64,000 bases of DNA from Oceanobacillus halotolerans (lineage in GTDB: Bacteria > Bacillota > Bacilli > Bacillales > Amphibacillaceae). The translations under genes and the position numbers were made by a program. Every line of letters begins with the position of its first letter. The first letter of the stretch is position 1. Below are positions 1 to 8,111 of this stretch, piece after piece. A model generated the notes under the pieces. It was not told the origin of the DNA. It was given only the letters and a program-made list of their open reading frames with translations, and did no database searches. The DNA lies in the NCBI RefSeq assembly GCF_010993955.1, contig NZ_WIXL01000007.1, positions 96,284-160,283 of the forward strand. The letters are read 5' to 3'.

Positions 1-151
1 GTCTGGTAAACCAAAAGGTCCAAAGCAGCAAAAACAACCAAACCTACCAAAAAGCCCGAAATTACCATATGGTGAATCATTAGATGGATCTCATAAAGTA
101 AAACAACGAAATCATACAAGAGAAAAGAACAATCCTGGACATGGCATGTAG
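1..151 (+). CDS. sspP: Small acid-soluble spore protein P, 3' part
   Basis: The window opens inside this gene; 49 C-terminal residues are visible, in the frame starting at base 2, ending at TAG 149-151. The tail (SLDGSHKVKQRNHTREKNN, then PGHGM) matches the conserved C-terminus of B. subtilis SspP/CotL, where the same stretch reads LSGSKKVKNRNHTRQKHN, from memory. The product is a small, highly basic protein packed into the spore core and made late in sporulation in the forespore. The start codon lies outside the window. An intrinsic terminator follows directly. It is one of several spore genes here (sspL, csgA, a CotF-like protein) that identify an endospore former. Confidence 0.85.
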   Translation, partial: SGKPKGPKQQKQPNLPKSPKLPYGESLDGSHKVKQRNHTREKNNPGHGM

Positions 152-152
152 G

Positions 153-182
153 AAAAAGGCAGTTAATAGCTGCCTTTTTTAA
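153..182 (+). terminator. Intrinsic terminator of sspP
   Basis: Stem AAAAAGGCAG / CTGCCTTTTTT with a 7-nt loop and a T-tract, two bases after the sspP stop. Repeat R1 begins immediately after the T-tract. Confidence 0.85.
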
Positions 183-304
183 CACGTTAGGAAAGTATAA
201 AATTTTAGCTAGAAGTCGACTCGACGTGGTTAAAATTTTAATGTCCCAAGTATAAGAAAAACTAACGTATTCGCTAAAGGACGAGCGAATGCGAGTTTTT
301 CTAA
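183..304 (+). repeat. Dispersed repeat R1, copy a (two-hairpin element)
   Basis: One of five R1 copies in the window (others at 3760, 13262, 46581 and 63560). It starts CACGTTAGGAAAG. The first hairpin has arms of the type AAAATTTTAGC / GCTAAAATTTT, slightly degenerate here. The second has ATTCGCT / AGCGAAT enclosed by AGAAAAAC / GTTTTTCT, so it resembles a terminator. It begins three bases after the sspP terminator T-tract. No coding capacity. Confidence 0.8.
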
Positions 305-330
305 TGGTATATTCTAAATGTTAGAAATGA

Positions 331-350
331 TATAATGATAATAATTATCT
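331..350 (+). promoter_or_regulatory. -10 element overlapped by a Fur-like box
   Basis: TATAAT at 331-336 is directly overlapped by TGATAATAATTATCT at 336-350, which matches the 7-1-7 Bacillus Fur consensus TGATAATnATTATCA at all but the last position. The box lies 33 bp upstream of the flavoprotein start at 383, where a bound repressor would block the polymerase. The -35 is poor. Fur rather than PerR or Zur is inferred from the TGATAAT half-site. Confidence 0.5.
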
Positions 351-382
351 GAATTTAGCAGTAATTGGAGAGGGGAGCTTTA

Positions 383-2035
383 ATGGAATATGATGTGATC
401 GTTGTTGGTGCTGGACTTACAGGACTTGTAGCAACTGCTGAAATAGCTGATGCTGGCAAAAAAGTGTTGCTTTTAGATCAAGAACCAGAAGATTCACTAG
501 GTGGACAGGCATGGTGGTCGTTTGGTGGCTTATTTCTTGTGGATTCACCTGAACAGCGCAGGCTAGGAATTAAGGACTCCCATGCGTTAGCTTGGCAAGA
601 TTGGATTGGTACAGCTAGCTTTGACCGGGAAAATGATGAAGATTATTGGGGGAAAATGTGGGCAAAAGCATATGTGGATTTTGCAGCAGGCGAAAAACGT
701 GAATGGTTACGGGAGATGGGAGTTCGTTTTTTTCCAGTAGTAGGTTGGGCAGAACGTGGTGGATACCTAGCAGAAGGTCACGGAAATTCTGTACCTCGAT
801 TCCACATTGTATGGGGGACAGGTCCAGGAATTGTGGCACCATTTGAACGCCGTGTTCGAGTACATATGGAAAATGGATTAGTGAACTATTTGCCTCGTCA
901 TCGTGTCGATGAGCTTATTCAAAAAAATGGCTCAATTACAGGTGTTAGGGGATCTGTTCTAAAACCTAGTCATGCTAAACGTGGAGAGGAAAGTTCACGA
1001 GAGGTAGTAGATGAATTTTACTATTATGCCCAAGCAGTCGTTGTCGCAAGTGGTGGAATTGGGGCTAACTTTGATTTAATCCGTAAAAATTGGCCAGAAC
1101 GCCTAGGTAAACCTCCAAAACGTATGATTTCAGGTGTTCCAGCACATGTCGATGGACGAATGCTCGAAATTGCTGAAACAGCTGGTGGTCGAATCGTCAA
1201 TCGGGATAGGATGTGGCATTACACAGAAGGGATTAAAAATTGGAACTCAATTTGGCCGAAACATGGCATCCGTATCTTGCCAGGCCCATCCTCTATTTGG
1301 CTTGATGCAGAAGGAAACCGGTTTCCTGCGCCAAACTTTCCAGGTTTTGATACACTAGGTACACTAGAGGCAATCCAGAAAACAGGGTATGACTATTCAT
1401 GGTTTATTTTAACCGAAAAAATCATTGAAAAAGAATTTGCACTTTCTGGATCTGAGCAGAATCCTGATTTAACAGAAAAAAGTATTCGTAAAGTATTAAG
1501 TCGTGTACGATCTGGTGCACCAGATCCAGTTCAAAAATTTATGGATAATGGAGAAGACTTTGTGGTTGCAGACAACATTGATAATCTTGTGATCGGTATG
1601 AATAAATTAGTAGGCGAGAATTTATTAAATGTTACATCCATTGAACGGCAAATTGAGGCACGAGATCGAGAATTGGAGAATAAATTTACAAAAGATCTGC
1701 AAATCGCAGCTCTTCGTACAGCACGAAATTATGTTGGTGACAAGCTAATTCGAGCAGCGAGTCCGCATAAAATACTTGATCCGAAAAATGGTCCACTGAT
1801 CGCAGTTCGATTAAACATTCTTAGTCGGAAAACATTAGGTGGTCTGCAAACAGATCTATCTGGTCGCGTATTGAATGAAGCAGGTGATGCAGTTCCTGGA
1901 TTGTATGCAGCAGGCGAAGCTTCAGGTTTTGGTGGTGGTGGTGTTCATGGATATCGATCATTAGAAGGTACCTTTGTCGGTGGTTGTTTATTTACAGGTC
2001 GTGTAGTTGGACGGTCTCTGGCTGATGTATTGTAA
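383..2035 (+). CDS. FAD-binding dehydrogenase (fumarate reductase/3-ketosteroid dehydrogenase-like flavoprotein)
   Basis: A 550-residue flavoprotein. The N-terminus carries the Rossmann dinucleotide motif VVGAGLTGL (about residues 8-16), followed by an acidic-ended strand (LLLDQEPE). The C-terminus has the typical FAD-closing segment GLYAAGEASGFGGGGVHGY. The length and the GGQAWWSFGG stretch fit the large FAD-binding dehydrogenase family often annotated as 3-oxosteroid dehydrogenase-like; the true substrate cannot be deduced. I start at ATG 383 because GGAGAGGGG sits at 367-375; an in-frame TTG at 365 would lie on top of the ribosome site. No signal peptide or membrane segment, so probably cytoplasmic. 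It is a single-gene unit behind a Fur-like box. Confidence 0.8.
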   Translation: MEYDVIVVGAGLTGLVATAEIADAGKKVLLLDQEPEDSLGGQAWWSFGGLFLVDSPEQRRLGIKDSHALAWQDWIGTASFDRENDEDYWGKMWAKAYVDFAAGEKREWLREMGVRFFPVVGWAERGGYLAEGHGNSVPRFHIVWGTGPGIVAPFERRVRVHMENGLVNYLPRHRVDELIQKNGSITGVRGSVLKPSHAKRGEESSREVVDEFYYYAQAVVVASGGIGANFDLIRKNWPERLGKPPKRMISGVPAHVDGRMLEIAETAGGRIVNRDRMWHYTEGIKNWNSIWPKHGIRILPGPSSIWLDAEGNRFPAPNFPGFDTLGTLEAIQKTGYDYSWFILTEKIIEKEFALSGSEQNPDLTEKSIRKVLSRVRSGAPDPVQKFMDNGEDFVVADNIDNLVIGMNKLVGENLLNVTSIERQIEARDRELENKFTKDLQIAALRTARNYVGDKLIRAASPHKILDPKNGPLIAVRLNILSRKTLGGLQTDLSGRVLNEAGDAVPGLYAAGEASGFGGGGVHGYRSLEGTFVGGCLFTGRVVGRSLADVL

Positions 2036-2039
2036 TTTT

Positions 2040-2275
2040 CTTTGTGAGTTTGTTTCAATGCACAGACGGTAAAGAAAAGTATCTGAAAATAAATCGAAAA
2101 CACTTTTCAAGGTGCAATTAAGCATGAAAAGCAGCCAGTAGTAAATCGAGATCACTTGTCAGTGCAGAAACAACTAAGGAAAGCACCAAGAAGTGTGAAT
2201 CGAGTCCACCAGTCAATGCACAAACAAACATAAAATGCACCCAAAAGTAAATCTGGAAAAGCTCGTAACTACCAA
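2040..2275 (+). repeat. Degenerate tandem repeat R5, 52-54 bp units
   Basis: Three diverged units run head to tail, each beginning near TAAATCGA or TGAATCGA, continuing with a GTCAATGCACAAACA-like core, and ending in GCACCAAGAAG or GCACCCAAAAG; partial units flank them. The same unit type recurs at 50705-51245. Short open frames crossing it are not convincing genes. Confidence 0.6.
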
Positions 2276-2296
2276 TTAAAAGAGGAGGACTCATAG

Positions 2297-2836
2297 TTGA
2301 AGAGATTACATACAGCAAACTTAGTGTTACGCGATGTTACCTTAGATGATGCAGCATTAGTAGAAAAGTATGCAGGTGATTATGATGTCGCTAAAACAAC
2401 CTCTACTATACCACATCCATACCCGAAAGGAGCTGCTGAGGAATTTTTAGCATTTAGTATGGATGGTCATGCTAAAAGGAATTTTTTCATACAAGCAATT
2501 ACCTTAAAAGAGACAGCGGAATTAATTGGTTTGATCAATATAACGATTCAAAAACATCATAAACGAGGGGAGTTAGGATACTGGATTGGGAAGCCTTTCT
2601 GGGGAAAAGGATTTGGTACAGAAGCAGCTCAAGCAATGGTTGTATTTGGTTTTAAGGAACTGCAGTTAAATCGAATTTTTGCCCAAGCCTTTACAATAAA
2701 TCCAGGTTCATATCGGGTGATGGAAAAAGTTGGATTAAACTATGAAGGTACTTTAAAACAGCATATAAATCGGGATGGTACTTTTTATGATGTATGTATT
2801 TATGGGGTTACTCAAAAAGAATATGAAGAGAAATAA
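2297..2836 (+). CDS. GNAT-family N-acetyltransferase, RimJ/RimL type
   Basis: This 179-residue protein has the full GNAT fold order. It starts with the RimJ/L-type strand TANLVLRDVTLDDA and has the acetyl-CoA pyrophosphate-binding loop GKGFGT (residues 103-108) after the GELGYWIG strand. The C-terminal NPGSYRVMEKVGLNYEG segment is typical of ribosomal-protein alanine acetyltransferase relatives. Such enzymes transfer acetyl groups to N-terminal amines or small amines; the acceptor is unknown. The start is TTG 2297, supported by GAGGAGG at 2282-2288. It is preceded by the R5 repeats and stands alone. Usual family length. Confidence 0.85.
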   Translation: MKRLHTANLVLRDVTLDDAALVEKYAGDYDVAKTTSTIPHPYPKGAAEEFLAFSMDGHAKRNFFIQAITLKETAELIGLINITIQKHHKRGELGYWIGKPFWGKGFGTEAAQAMVVFGFKELQLNRIFAQAFTINPGSYRVMEKVGLNYEGTLKQHINRDGTFYDVCIYGVTQKEYEEK

Positions 2837-2992
2837 TGTATTAGATTGAAAAGAATGAAGGAATTATGTATAAACCCCAATCGATTATGTATGTGCCAAC
2901 GATTGATGTATTTCCAATAAAAGGTTTCTATCATTCTTCTAGATCCCTCGTGTGAACATGATATACTAGAGTTACATTTTTACACGGGGGTC

Positions 2993-3592
2993 ATGAAAAT
3001 TCGAGAACATAAAGCAACCTATAGACGATACAAACTTATATTGATTGGATTATTTGTTTTCTTAGCAGGCTGCGGGGAAGAAATAGTACCAGTAAAAAAT
3101 CATGCGACTAAGTCAATTGATGATTTACGCATTGATCTAGAAGCGTCTCATAATTCCCCGTATTTTACGGATATGAAAGAGCGTGAATTAGAACGGCTTC
3201 AAGCATTATGGGAGGAAGAGATAGCGAAACGGCATAAGGCTATTAATGAGCAGGGGAATATCTTTAATGTGAAAACTACCGAAGATATTGAGGTCCTTGC
3301 CAATAACACGAAATATATGGCGATTATATTTTACGATAATTATTGTTTTGCACAAACCCAAGATTCCTACAATATGATTTATGGACAAGAAGACTTGGTA
3401 GAACGAATTCCGGATATGATTTTTGTCGATATTCATATTAACGAATTTCCAGGGTTAGCAGAATACTTTGGTGTTACGGATGTTCCATATACGATTCTCT
3501 TTAATAAGGCAGAAATTGTTCATAGTACACAAGGTTATTATACAACCGACGAGTTAGAGGAAATGATGTATACGTATATGGATATAGAGTGA
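2993..3592 (+). CDS. Thioredoxin-fold lipoprotein
   Basis: A 199-residue exported lipoprotein: basic N-terminus, hydrophobic core and lipobox LAGC with the lipidated cysteine at residue 27. The second half looks thioredoxin-like. A strand (MAIIFYDNY) leads to a single cysteine (NYCFAQTQ) where a CxxC site would lie, and a later VPYTILFN segment resembles the cis-proline strand. With only one cysteine it cannot form the usual disulfide pair, so a reductase role is doubtful; a monothiol, binding or structural role is possible. It probably faces the outside of the membrane. The start ATG follows a weak GGGGGT site. Family assignment is inferred from pattern only. Confidence 0.6.
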   Translation: MKIREHKATYRRYKLILIGLFVFLAGCGEEIVPVKNHATKSIDDLRIDLEASHNSPYFTDMKERELERLQALWEEEIAKRHKAINEQGNIFNVKTTEDIEVLANNTKYMAIIFYDNYCFAQTQDSYNMIYGQEDLVERIPDMIFVDIHINEFPGLAEYFGVTDVPYTILFNKAEIVHSTQGYYTTDELEEMMYTYMDIE

Positions 3593-3713
3593 ACAATTGG
3601 TAAGACTTCCAGTGAAAATGAGGTTGGATCCATCTCAAATGCTTGAACAAATCGAAAAAATATATTATTATTTTCTATGTGATTTTACTAGATTACTAAT
3701 AATAGCTGTTGTA

Positions 3714-3881
3714 GCACTAACACATTTGCTGAAGGACGCGCGAATGTGGGTTTTTCTAACACGTTAGGAAAGCATAAAATTTTAGCTAAGAAGTAGACTC
3801 GACGTTGCTAAAATTTTAATGTCCCAAGTATAAAAAAACCAACACCTTCGCTAAAAGACGAGCGAATGTGAGTTTTTCTAA
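3714..3881 (+). repeat. Dispersed repeat R1, copy b with an extra tandem tail
   Basis: A full R1 copy (3760-3881) is preceded by the terminal hairpin of another R1 copy (about 3714-3757, ending GTTTTTCTA). The full copy starts directly after that hairpin's T-rich tail, as if one element had inserted behind the terminator-like end of another. Confidence 0.75.
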
Positions 3882-3932
3882 TAATGAAGGGGTTGGAGGT
3901 TCGGGTCCTCTCACCAGTATCACCCCTTTTTT

Positions 3933-4026
3933 GGAGAAGTACCCAAGTCTGGCTGAAGGGGACGCACTCGAAATGCGTTAGGGGTACTATGTGCCCGCGT
4001 GGGTTCGAATCCCACCTTCTCCTCCA
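3933..4026 (+). tRNA. tRNA-Ser(CGA)
   Basis: Class II cloverleaf. Acceptor GGAGAAG (3933-3939) pairs with CTTCTCC (4016-4022). Anticodon stem ACGCA / TGCGT encloses loop CTCGAAA, anticodon CGA at 3969-3971. A long variable arm pairs around TACTATGT. T arm GTGGG-TTCGAAT-CCCAC. An encoded CCA is at 4024-4026. The long variable arm and anticodon identify serine (codon UCG). Oddity: the discriminator base is T (4023), whereas bacterial tRNA-Ser genes normally carry G73. Confidence 0.93.
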
Positions 4027-4229
4027 TTAAAATCATATAAAAAATAGTCGTACAAAGGATATCTATCACAAATAGGTATGCTTTTTTTGCTCTAGCTAGT
4101 ATGGCAAAAAATTGTATACCTTTTTCAGTATCCTAAGACTTAGATTCATGTAAACGAAGACTTTTTGGTATAGTAAGAGAAGAATGCATGACTATTACGG
4201 GAAAAGATGGAAGGTAAGGAGTTGTCCCA

Positions 4230-6104
4230 ATGCGGAAAATGGATGGTAGGTCATTTGACCAGGTGCAAAACAATACGCAAAAGATAAAAATGTTATTTCC
4301 AGAAGTTGTAACAGAAGGTAAGGTTGATTTTCAGAAATTACGTCTTCTGTTAGGAGATCAGGTAGAACAAGAGAAAGAACGATATGAGTTTACGTGGAAT
4401 GGGAAATCTGAAGCAATCCAGCTTGCGCAAAAACAAACAACCGGGACGCTTCGACCAGTAAAAGAAGATAGTGTAAATTGGGAGCATACAGAAAACCTCT
4501 ACATAGAAGGGGATAACCTAGAAGTACTGCGTGTTCTGCAAAATGCGTATCGAAACAAAGTAAAAATGATTTATATCGATCCTCCCTATAATACGGGACG
4601 AGATTTTATCTATAATGATAATTACAGAGACAACATCACCAACTATATAGAAAAAAATCAGGAAAACATGAAGACTAATCCAGAGACGAATGGACGTTTT
4701 CATACTGACTGGTTAAATATGATGTACCCCCGTCTGAAGATCGCTAAGAATTTATTGAAAGAGGATGGCGTGATTTTTATAAGTATTGATGAGAATGAAG
4801 AGTCTAACTTATCAAAGGTCTGTGATGAAATATTTGGGGAAGATAATTTGGTAGCCAAAATTCCTTGGCAAGCTCGTCAATCTATTCAAAATGATACGGA
4901 TCTTAGTATTTCGCATGAGTATATTTTGGCCTATGCGAAAAAGCGGCGAAAAGAGCATAGACGACTAAAGGAGTCAAATGCCGATCTATGGTTTTCGATG
5001 GATAGTTTTGCTTGTTTTCCACTCCCATTAAGTGAAGATAAGTTTTCAAATCCAGATAATGATCCACGTGGTCCTTGGAAGACAGATCCATTTGACGCAC
5101 CAAATGTACGACCAAATTTAACCTATGACATTGAAAATCCAAACACTGGGGAGAAATTCTGGCCTCCAGCTGGTCGTTGTTGGCGTACTGATAAAACAAA
5201 GTATCAAGAATTGCTGCGTGACAATCGAATTGTCTTTGGTAAAACAGGAGAATCAAGACCACAATTGAAAGTGTTTTATGAGGAAAAGAAGGCGTTTGGC
5301 TCGGTTGCAAACACATGGTTTACAGGGGATATGTATGGCACGGCAACTAGAGGGACGAAGGAAGTACAGAAATTATTTGATGGTGTTTCCTATTTTGATA
5401 CGGTAAAACCGACTGACTTACTAAAGCATTTAATGCAATTAAGTGTAAAGTCAGATGAAAATGAGATAATCCTCGACTTTTTCTCGGGGTCTGGCACTAC
5501 AGCAGATGCAGTGATGCAATTAAATGCAGAAGATCAAGGCAATCGAAAATTTATGATGGTCCAATTACCAGAAGAAATTGAGGGAAAATCAGCTGCATAT
5601 AAGGCAGGATATCGGACCATTAGCGATATTGGGAAAGAGCGAATTCGTCGTGCTGGACAAAGTATTTTAGAAAAAACAGAAAGCCAAACCAATATCGATG
5701 TAGGTTTCAAAGTCTTTCAGTTGGATTCAACGAATTTAAAGATGTGGGATACAGAAGCAGCAGATGTCGAACAAAATTTATTAGATCAATTAGATCCCAT
5801 TAAAGAAACACGAACTCAAAGAGATGTTTGTTATGAAATTTTATTAAAATACGGGATTGCGTTAACAGTTCCAATTGAGATTGATCAAATGGATGAAAAA
5901 GTTGTGTACGTCATTGGTGCAGGAGATTTGATCATCTGTTTAGAACGTGATTTAAGTCTTTCCTTTATCGAACAGATCGTCACGAAGTATAAGGACTGTA
6001 AACGAATTGTATTTTACGATGAAGGGTTCCGAGACGACACCATCCGGACCAATGCACAACAACTTCTGAAACGCTATGGAGTTGAAGACATTCGAGTTAT
6101 ATAG
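4230..6104 (+). CDS. mod: Type III restriction-modification methyltransferase, first Mod subunit
   Basis: A 624-residue beta-class adenine-N6 DNA methyltransferase. The catalytic motif IV DPPYNTG (DPPY at 117-120) precedes the SAM-binding motif I LDFFSGSGTT (about 415-424), the order diagnostic of type III Mod subunits. The region between them (roughly 185-385) holds the target recognition domain and differs from the neighbouring Mod. In type III enzymes Mod recognises and methylates one strand of a short asymmetric site and guides Res. The start ATG has AAGGAG about 10 bases upstream. It is first of three co-directional genes, 97 bp before the second mod. Full length, no damage seen. Confidence 0.92.
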   Translation: MRKMDGRSFDQVQNNTQKIKMLFPEVVTEGKVDFQKLRLLLGDQVEQEKERYEFTWNGKSEAIQLAQKQTTGTLRPVKEDSVNWEHTENLYIEGDNLEVLRVLQNAYRNKVKMIYIDPPYNTGRDFIYNDNYRDNITNYIEKNQENMKTNPETNGRFHTDWLNMMYPRLKIAKNLLKEDGVIFISIDENEESNLSKVCDEIFGEDNLVAKIPWQARQSIQNDTDLSISHEYILAYAKKRRKEHRRLKESNADLWFSMDSFACFPLPLSEDKFSNPDNDPRGPWKTDPFDAPNVRPNLTYDIENPNTGEKFWPPAGRCWRTDKTKYQELLRDNRIVFGKTGESRPQLKVFYEEKKAFGSVANTWFTGDMYGTATRGTKEVQKLFDGVSYFDTVKPTDLLKHLMQLSVKSDENEIILDFFSGSGTTADAVMQLNAEDQGNRKFMMVQLPEEIEGKSAAYKAGYRTISDIGKERIRRAGQSILEKTESQTNIDVGFKVFQLDSTNLKMWDTEAADVEQNLLDQLDPIKETRTQRDVCYEILLKYGIALTVPIEIDQMDEKVVYVIGAGDLIICLERDLSLSFIEQIVTKYKDCKRIVFYDEGFRDDTIRTNAQQLLKRYGVEDIRVI

Positions 6105-6201
6105 GGAAGCTGTACATTTAGGATAAGCAACAATTTGTAGAAAATAGCTTTTGACGGATCAAAACGTATAAGGAAATATGTTACCACAAAGGATGATTTA
6201 G

Positions 6202-8097
6202 ATGGAAAAGCTGGAAGGCAAAACACGTAATATTATACAAGAAAATATCAATACATTAAAAAAACTTTTCCCAGATGTAGTGTCAGAAGGGAACATCGAT
6301 TTTGATCAATTACGCCTTCTCTTAGGAGAGGAAGTGGAAAAGGATAGGGAACGTTTCGATTTCACCTGGAATGGCAAAACAGAAGCCATCAAATTTGCTC
6401 AACAACAATCAACGAAAACCCTATTACCGAAAAAACAAGAAAGTGTAAACTGGGACCAAACGAAGAACCTTTATCTTGAAGGAGATAATGTAGAAGTCTT
6501 ACGCTTATTACAAACTAGTTATACGAATAAAGTAAAAACGATCTACATTGATCCACCATATAACACGGGTAATGATATTATTTATAAAAATAATTATTAT
6601 CAAGATAAAAAGACGTTCATGGAGGAAAATGATCTCCTTGATGAGACGGGAACACCATACCAAACCAATTTCCGTACGAACGGTCGTTTTCATAGTGATT
6701 GGCTCAGCATGATGTATGCACGTCTAAGACTGGCTAGGAGCTTATTAACCGATGATGGTTGTATTGTAATTGCGATTGATCATAATGAATTAGCCCATTT
6801 AATTACGATTTGTGATGAAATTTTTGGGGAGTTTAATCGACTAGGAATCGTAACAGTTGTACATAAGCCAGAAGGCCGAAATCAAGAGAAGTTTTTTGCA
6901 ACATCTAATGAATATGCACTGTTTTATAGTAAAAACAAAGAAAACTTCTCTTTTAATTCAGTTATTTTGGATGAGGAAAAATTAAAAGAATTTGACCGTG
7001 AAGATGAAAAGGGAAAATATAAGTTAAATCCTTATATTCGACTTGGTGGTGGTGATCATAACCTAAGGGAAAATAAACCTAACTTCTATTATCCAGTTTA
7101 TGTTAGTCCAGATTTTGCACATATTACCTTGACTAAACAAGAAGGCTACCATGAAGTGTATCCAAATACAACTAGACAAGAAAGAACCTGGAAAACAAAG
7201 CCAGAAGCATTGAAACAACTAATTGAAGCTGGAGAAATTGTTGCGGAACGAGATAGAAATGATGAAGTAAGGATTTTCGAGAAGTACCGTGTGGATAAAG
7301 GCCAATTAATTAAAACACATTGGGTGGATAAGAAGTACAATGCCATTAATCGCGGTACAAAAGTGGTAGAAGACTTAATGGGAATGAAAGCTTTTGATTT
7401 TCCTAAGTCATTAGATTTAATAAAAGATACGTTAAAACTTACAACAGATAAAGATTCGATTGTGCTAGATTTTTTCTCTGGTTCTTCTACAACAGCCCAT
7501 GCGGTGATGGATTTAAATAAAGAAGACAATGGTAATCGACGTTTTATTATGGTCCAAATCCCAGAAGAAACGGATGACAAATCAGTTGCACGAAAAAATG
7601 GCTATAACACAATTTGCGACATTGCAAAAGAGCGGATCCGCCGAGCTGGTAGTCAATTACAGGAAGAATCGGAGACAAATAGTAACGTAGACACTGGATT
7701 TCGTGTTTTTCGTTTAACGGATACGAATTTAAAACATTGGGATGAAGAAACAAAGGATGTTGAACGTGATTTGTTAAATATGATTGACCCGATCAAAGAG
7801 GGACGGTCTACTGAAGATGTCGTTTTTGAAATCTTACTAAAATATGGTATCGATCTATCGATGCCAATTGAAGAGAAAGAGCTTCAAGGGAAAACAGTCT
7901 ATTCGGTTGGAAATGGCTATTTAGTCATCTGCCTCGAACGGAACTTAACGGCAGCATTCGTGGAAGAATTGATTCAACAGTACACTGATTGTGAGCGAGT
8001 GGTGTTTTATGATGAGGGATTCTCCTCTGATACGGTTAGAGTGAATGCACAACAAGTCCTGAAACGATTTGGAATAGAAGATATTCGAGTGATATAA
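6202..8097 (+). CDS. mod: Type III restriction-modification methyltransferase, second Mod subunit
   Basis: A 631-residue paralogue of the preceding Mod. The N-terminal 180 residues (from the TRNIIQENINTLKKLFPDVV region through DPPY at 117-120) and the C-terminal 220 residues (ending VNAQQVLKRFGIEDIRVI) are clearly alike. The central recognition domain is unrelated in sequence, so a different target site is expected. Motif I reads LDFFSGSSTT (about 422), a variant common in type III Mods. AAAGGATGA supports ATG 6202. It ends 14 bp before res and is probably co-transcribed with it. Two Mods could serve one Res as alternative specificity subunits or form a mixed dimer; the sequence cannot decide. 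Confidence 0.92.
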   Translation: MEKLEGKTRNIIQENINTLKKLFPDVVSEGNIDFDQLRLLLGEEVEKDRERFDFTWNGKTEAIKFAQQQSTKTLLPKKQESVNWDQTKNLYLEGDNVEVLRLLQTSYTNKVKTIYIDPPYNTGNDIIYKNNYYQDKKTFMEENDLLDETGTPYQTNFRTNGRFHSDWLSMMYARLRLARSLLTDDGCIVIAIDHNELAHLITICDEIFGEFNRLGIVTVVHKPEGRNQEKFFATSNEYALFYSKNKENFSFNSVILDEEKLKEFDREDEKGKYKLNPYIRLGGGDHNLRENKPNFYYPVYVSPDFAHITLTKQEGYHEVYPNTTRQERTWKTKPEALKQLIEAGEIVAERDRNDEVRIFEKYRVDKGQLIKTHWVDKKYNAINRGTKVVEDLMGMKAFDFPKSLDLIKDTLKLTTDKDSIVLDFFSGSSTTAHAVMDLNKEDNGNRRFIMVQIPEETDDKSVARKNGYNTICDIAKERIRRAGSQLQEESETNSNVDTGFRVFRLTDTNLKHWDEETKDVERDLLNMIDPIKEGRSTEDVVFEILLKYGIDLSMPIEEKELQGKTVYSVGNGYLVICLERNLTAAFVEELIQQYTDCERVVFYDEGFSSDTVRVNAQQVLKRFGIEDIRVI

Positions 8098-8111
8098 AAG
8101 GGGGGAAAACG

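Noticed and set aside
2040..2275. CRISPR array
   Set aside because: Units of 52-54 bp are diverged along their whole length with no constant repeat/variable spacer pattern; no cas genes in the window.
3618..3770. Open frame starting MRLDPSQMLEQIEK running into R1
   Set aside because: No ribosome site and its 3' half is repeat sequence; possibly a gene fragment but not supportable.
3889..3930. T-arm-like hairpin GGAGG-TTCGGGT-CCTCT just before tRNA-Ser, possible 3' half of a second tRNA or an att relic
   Set aside because: No matching acceptor or anticodon stems upstream, and an outer AGGGGT/ACCCC pairing with a T-run explains it as a terminator-like hairpin.
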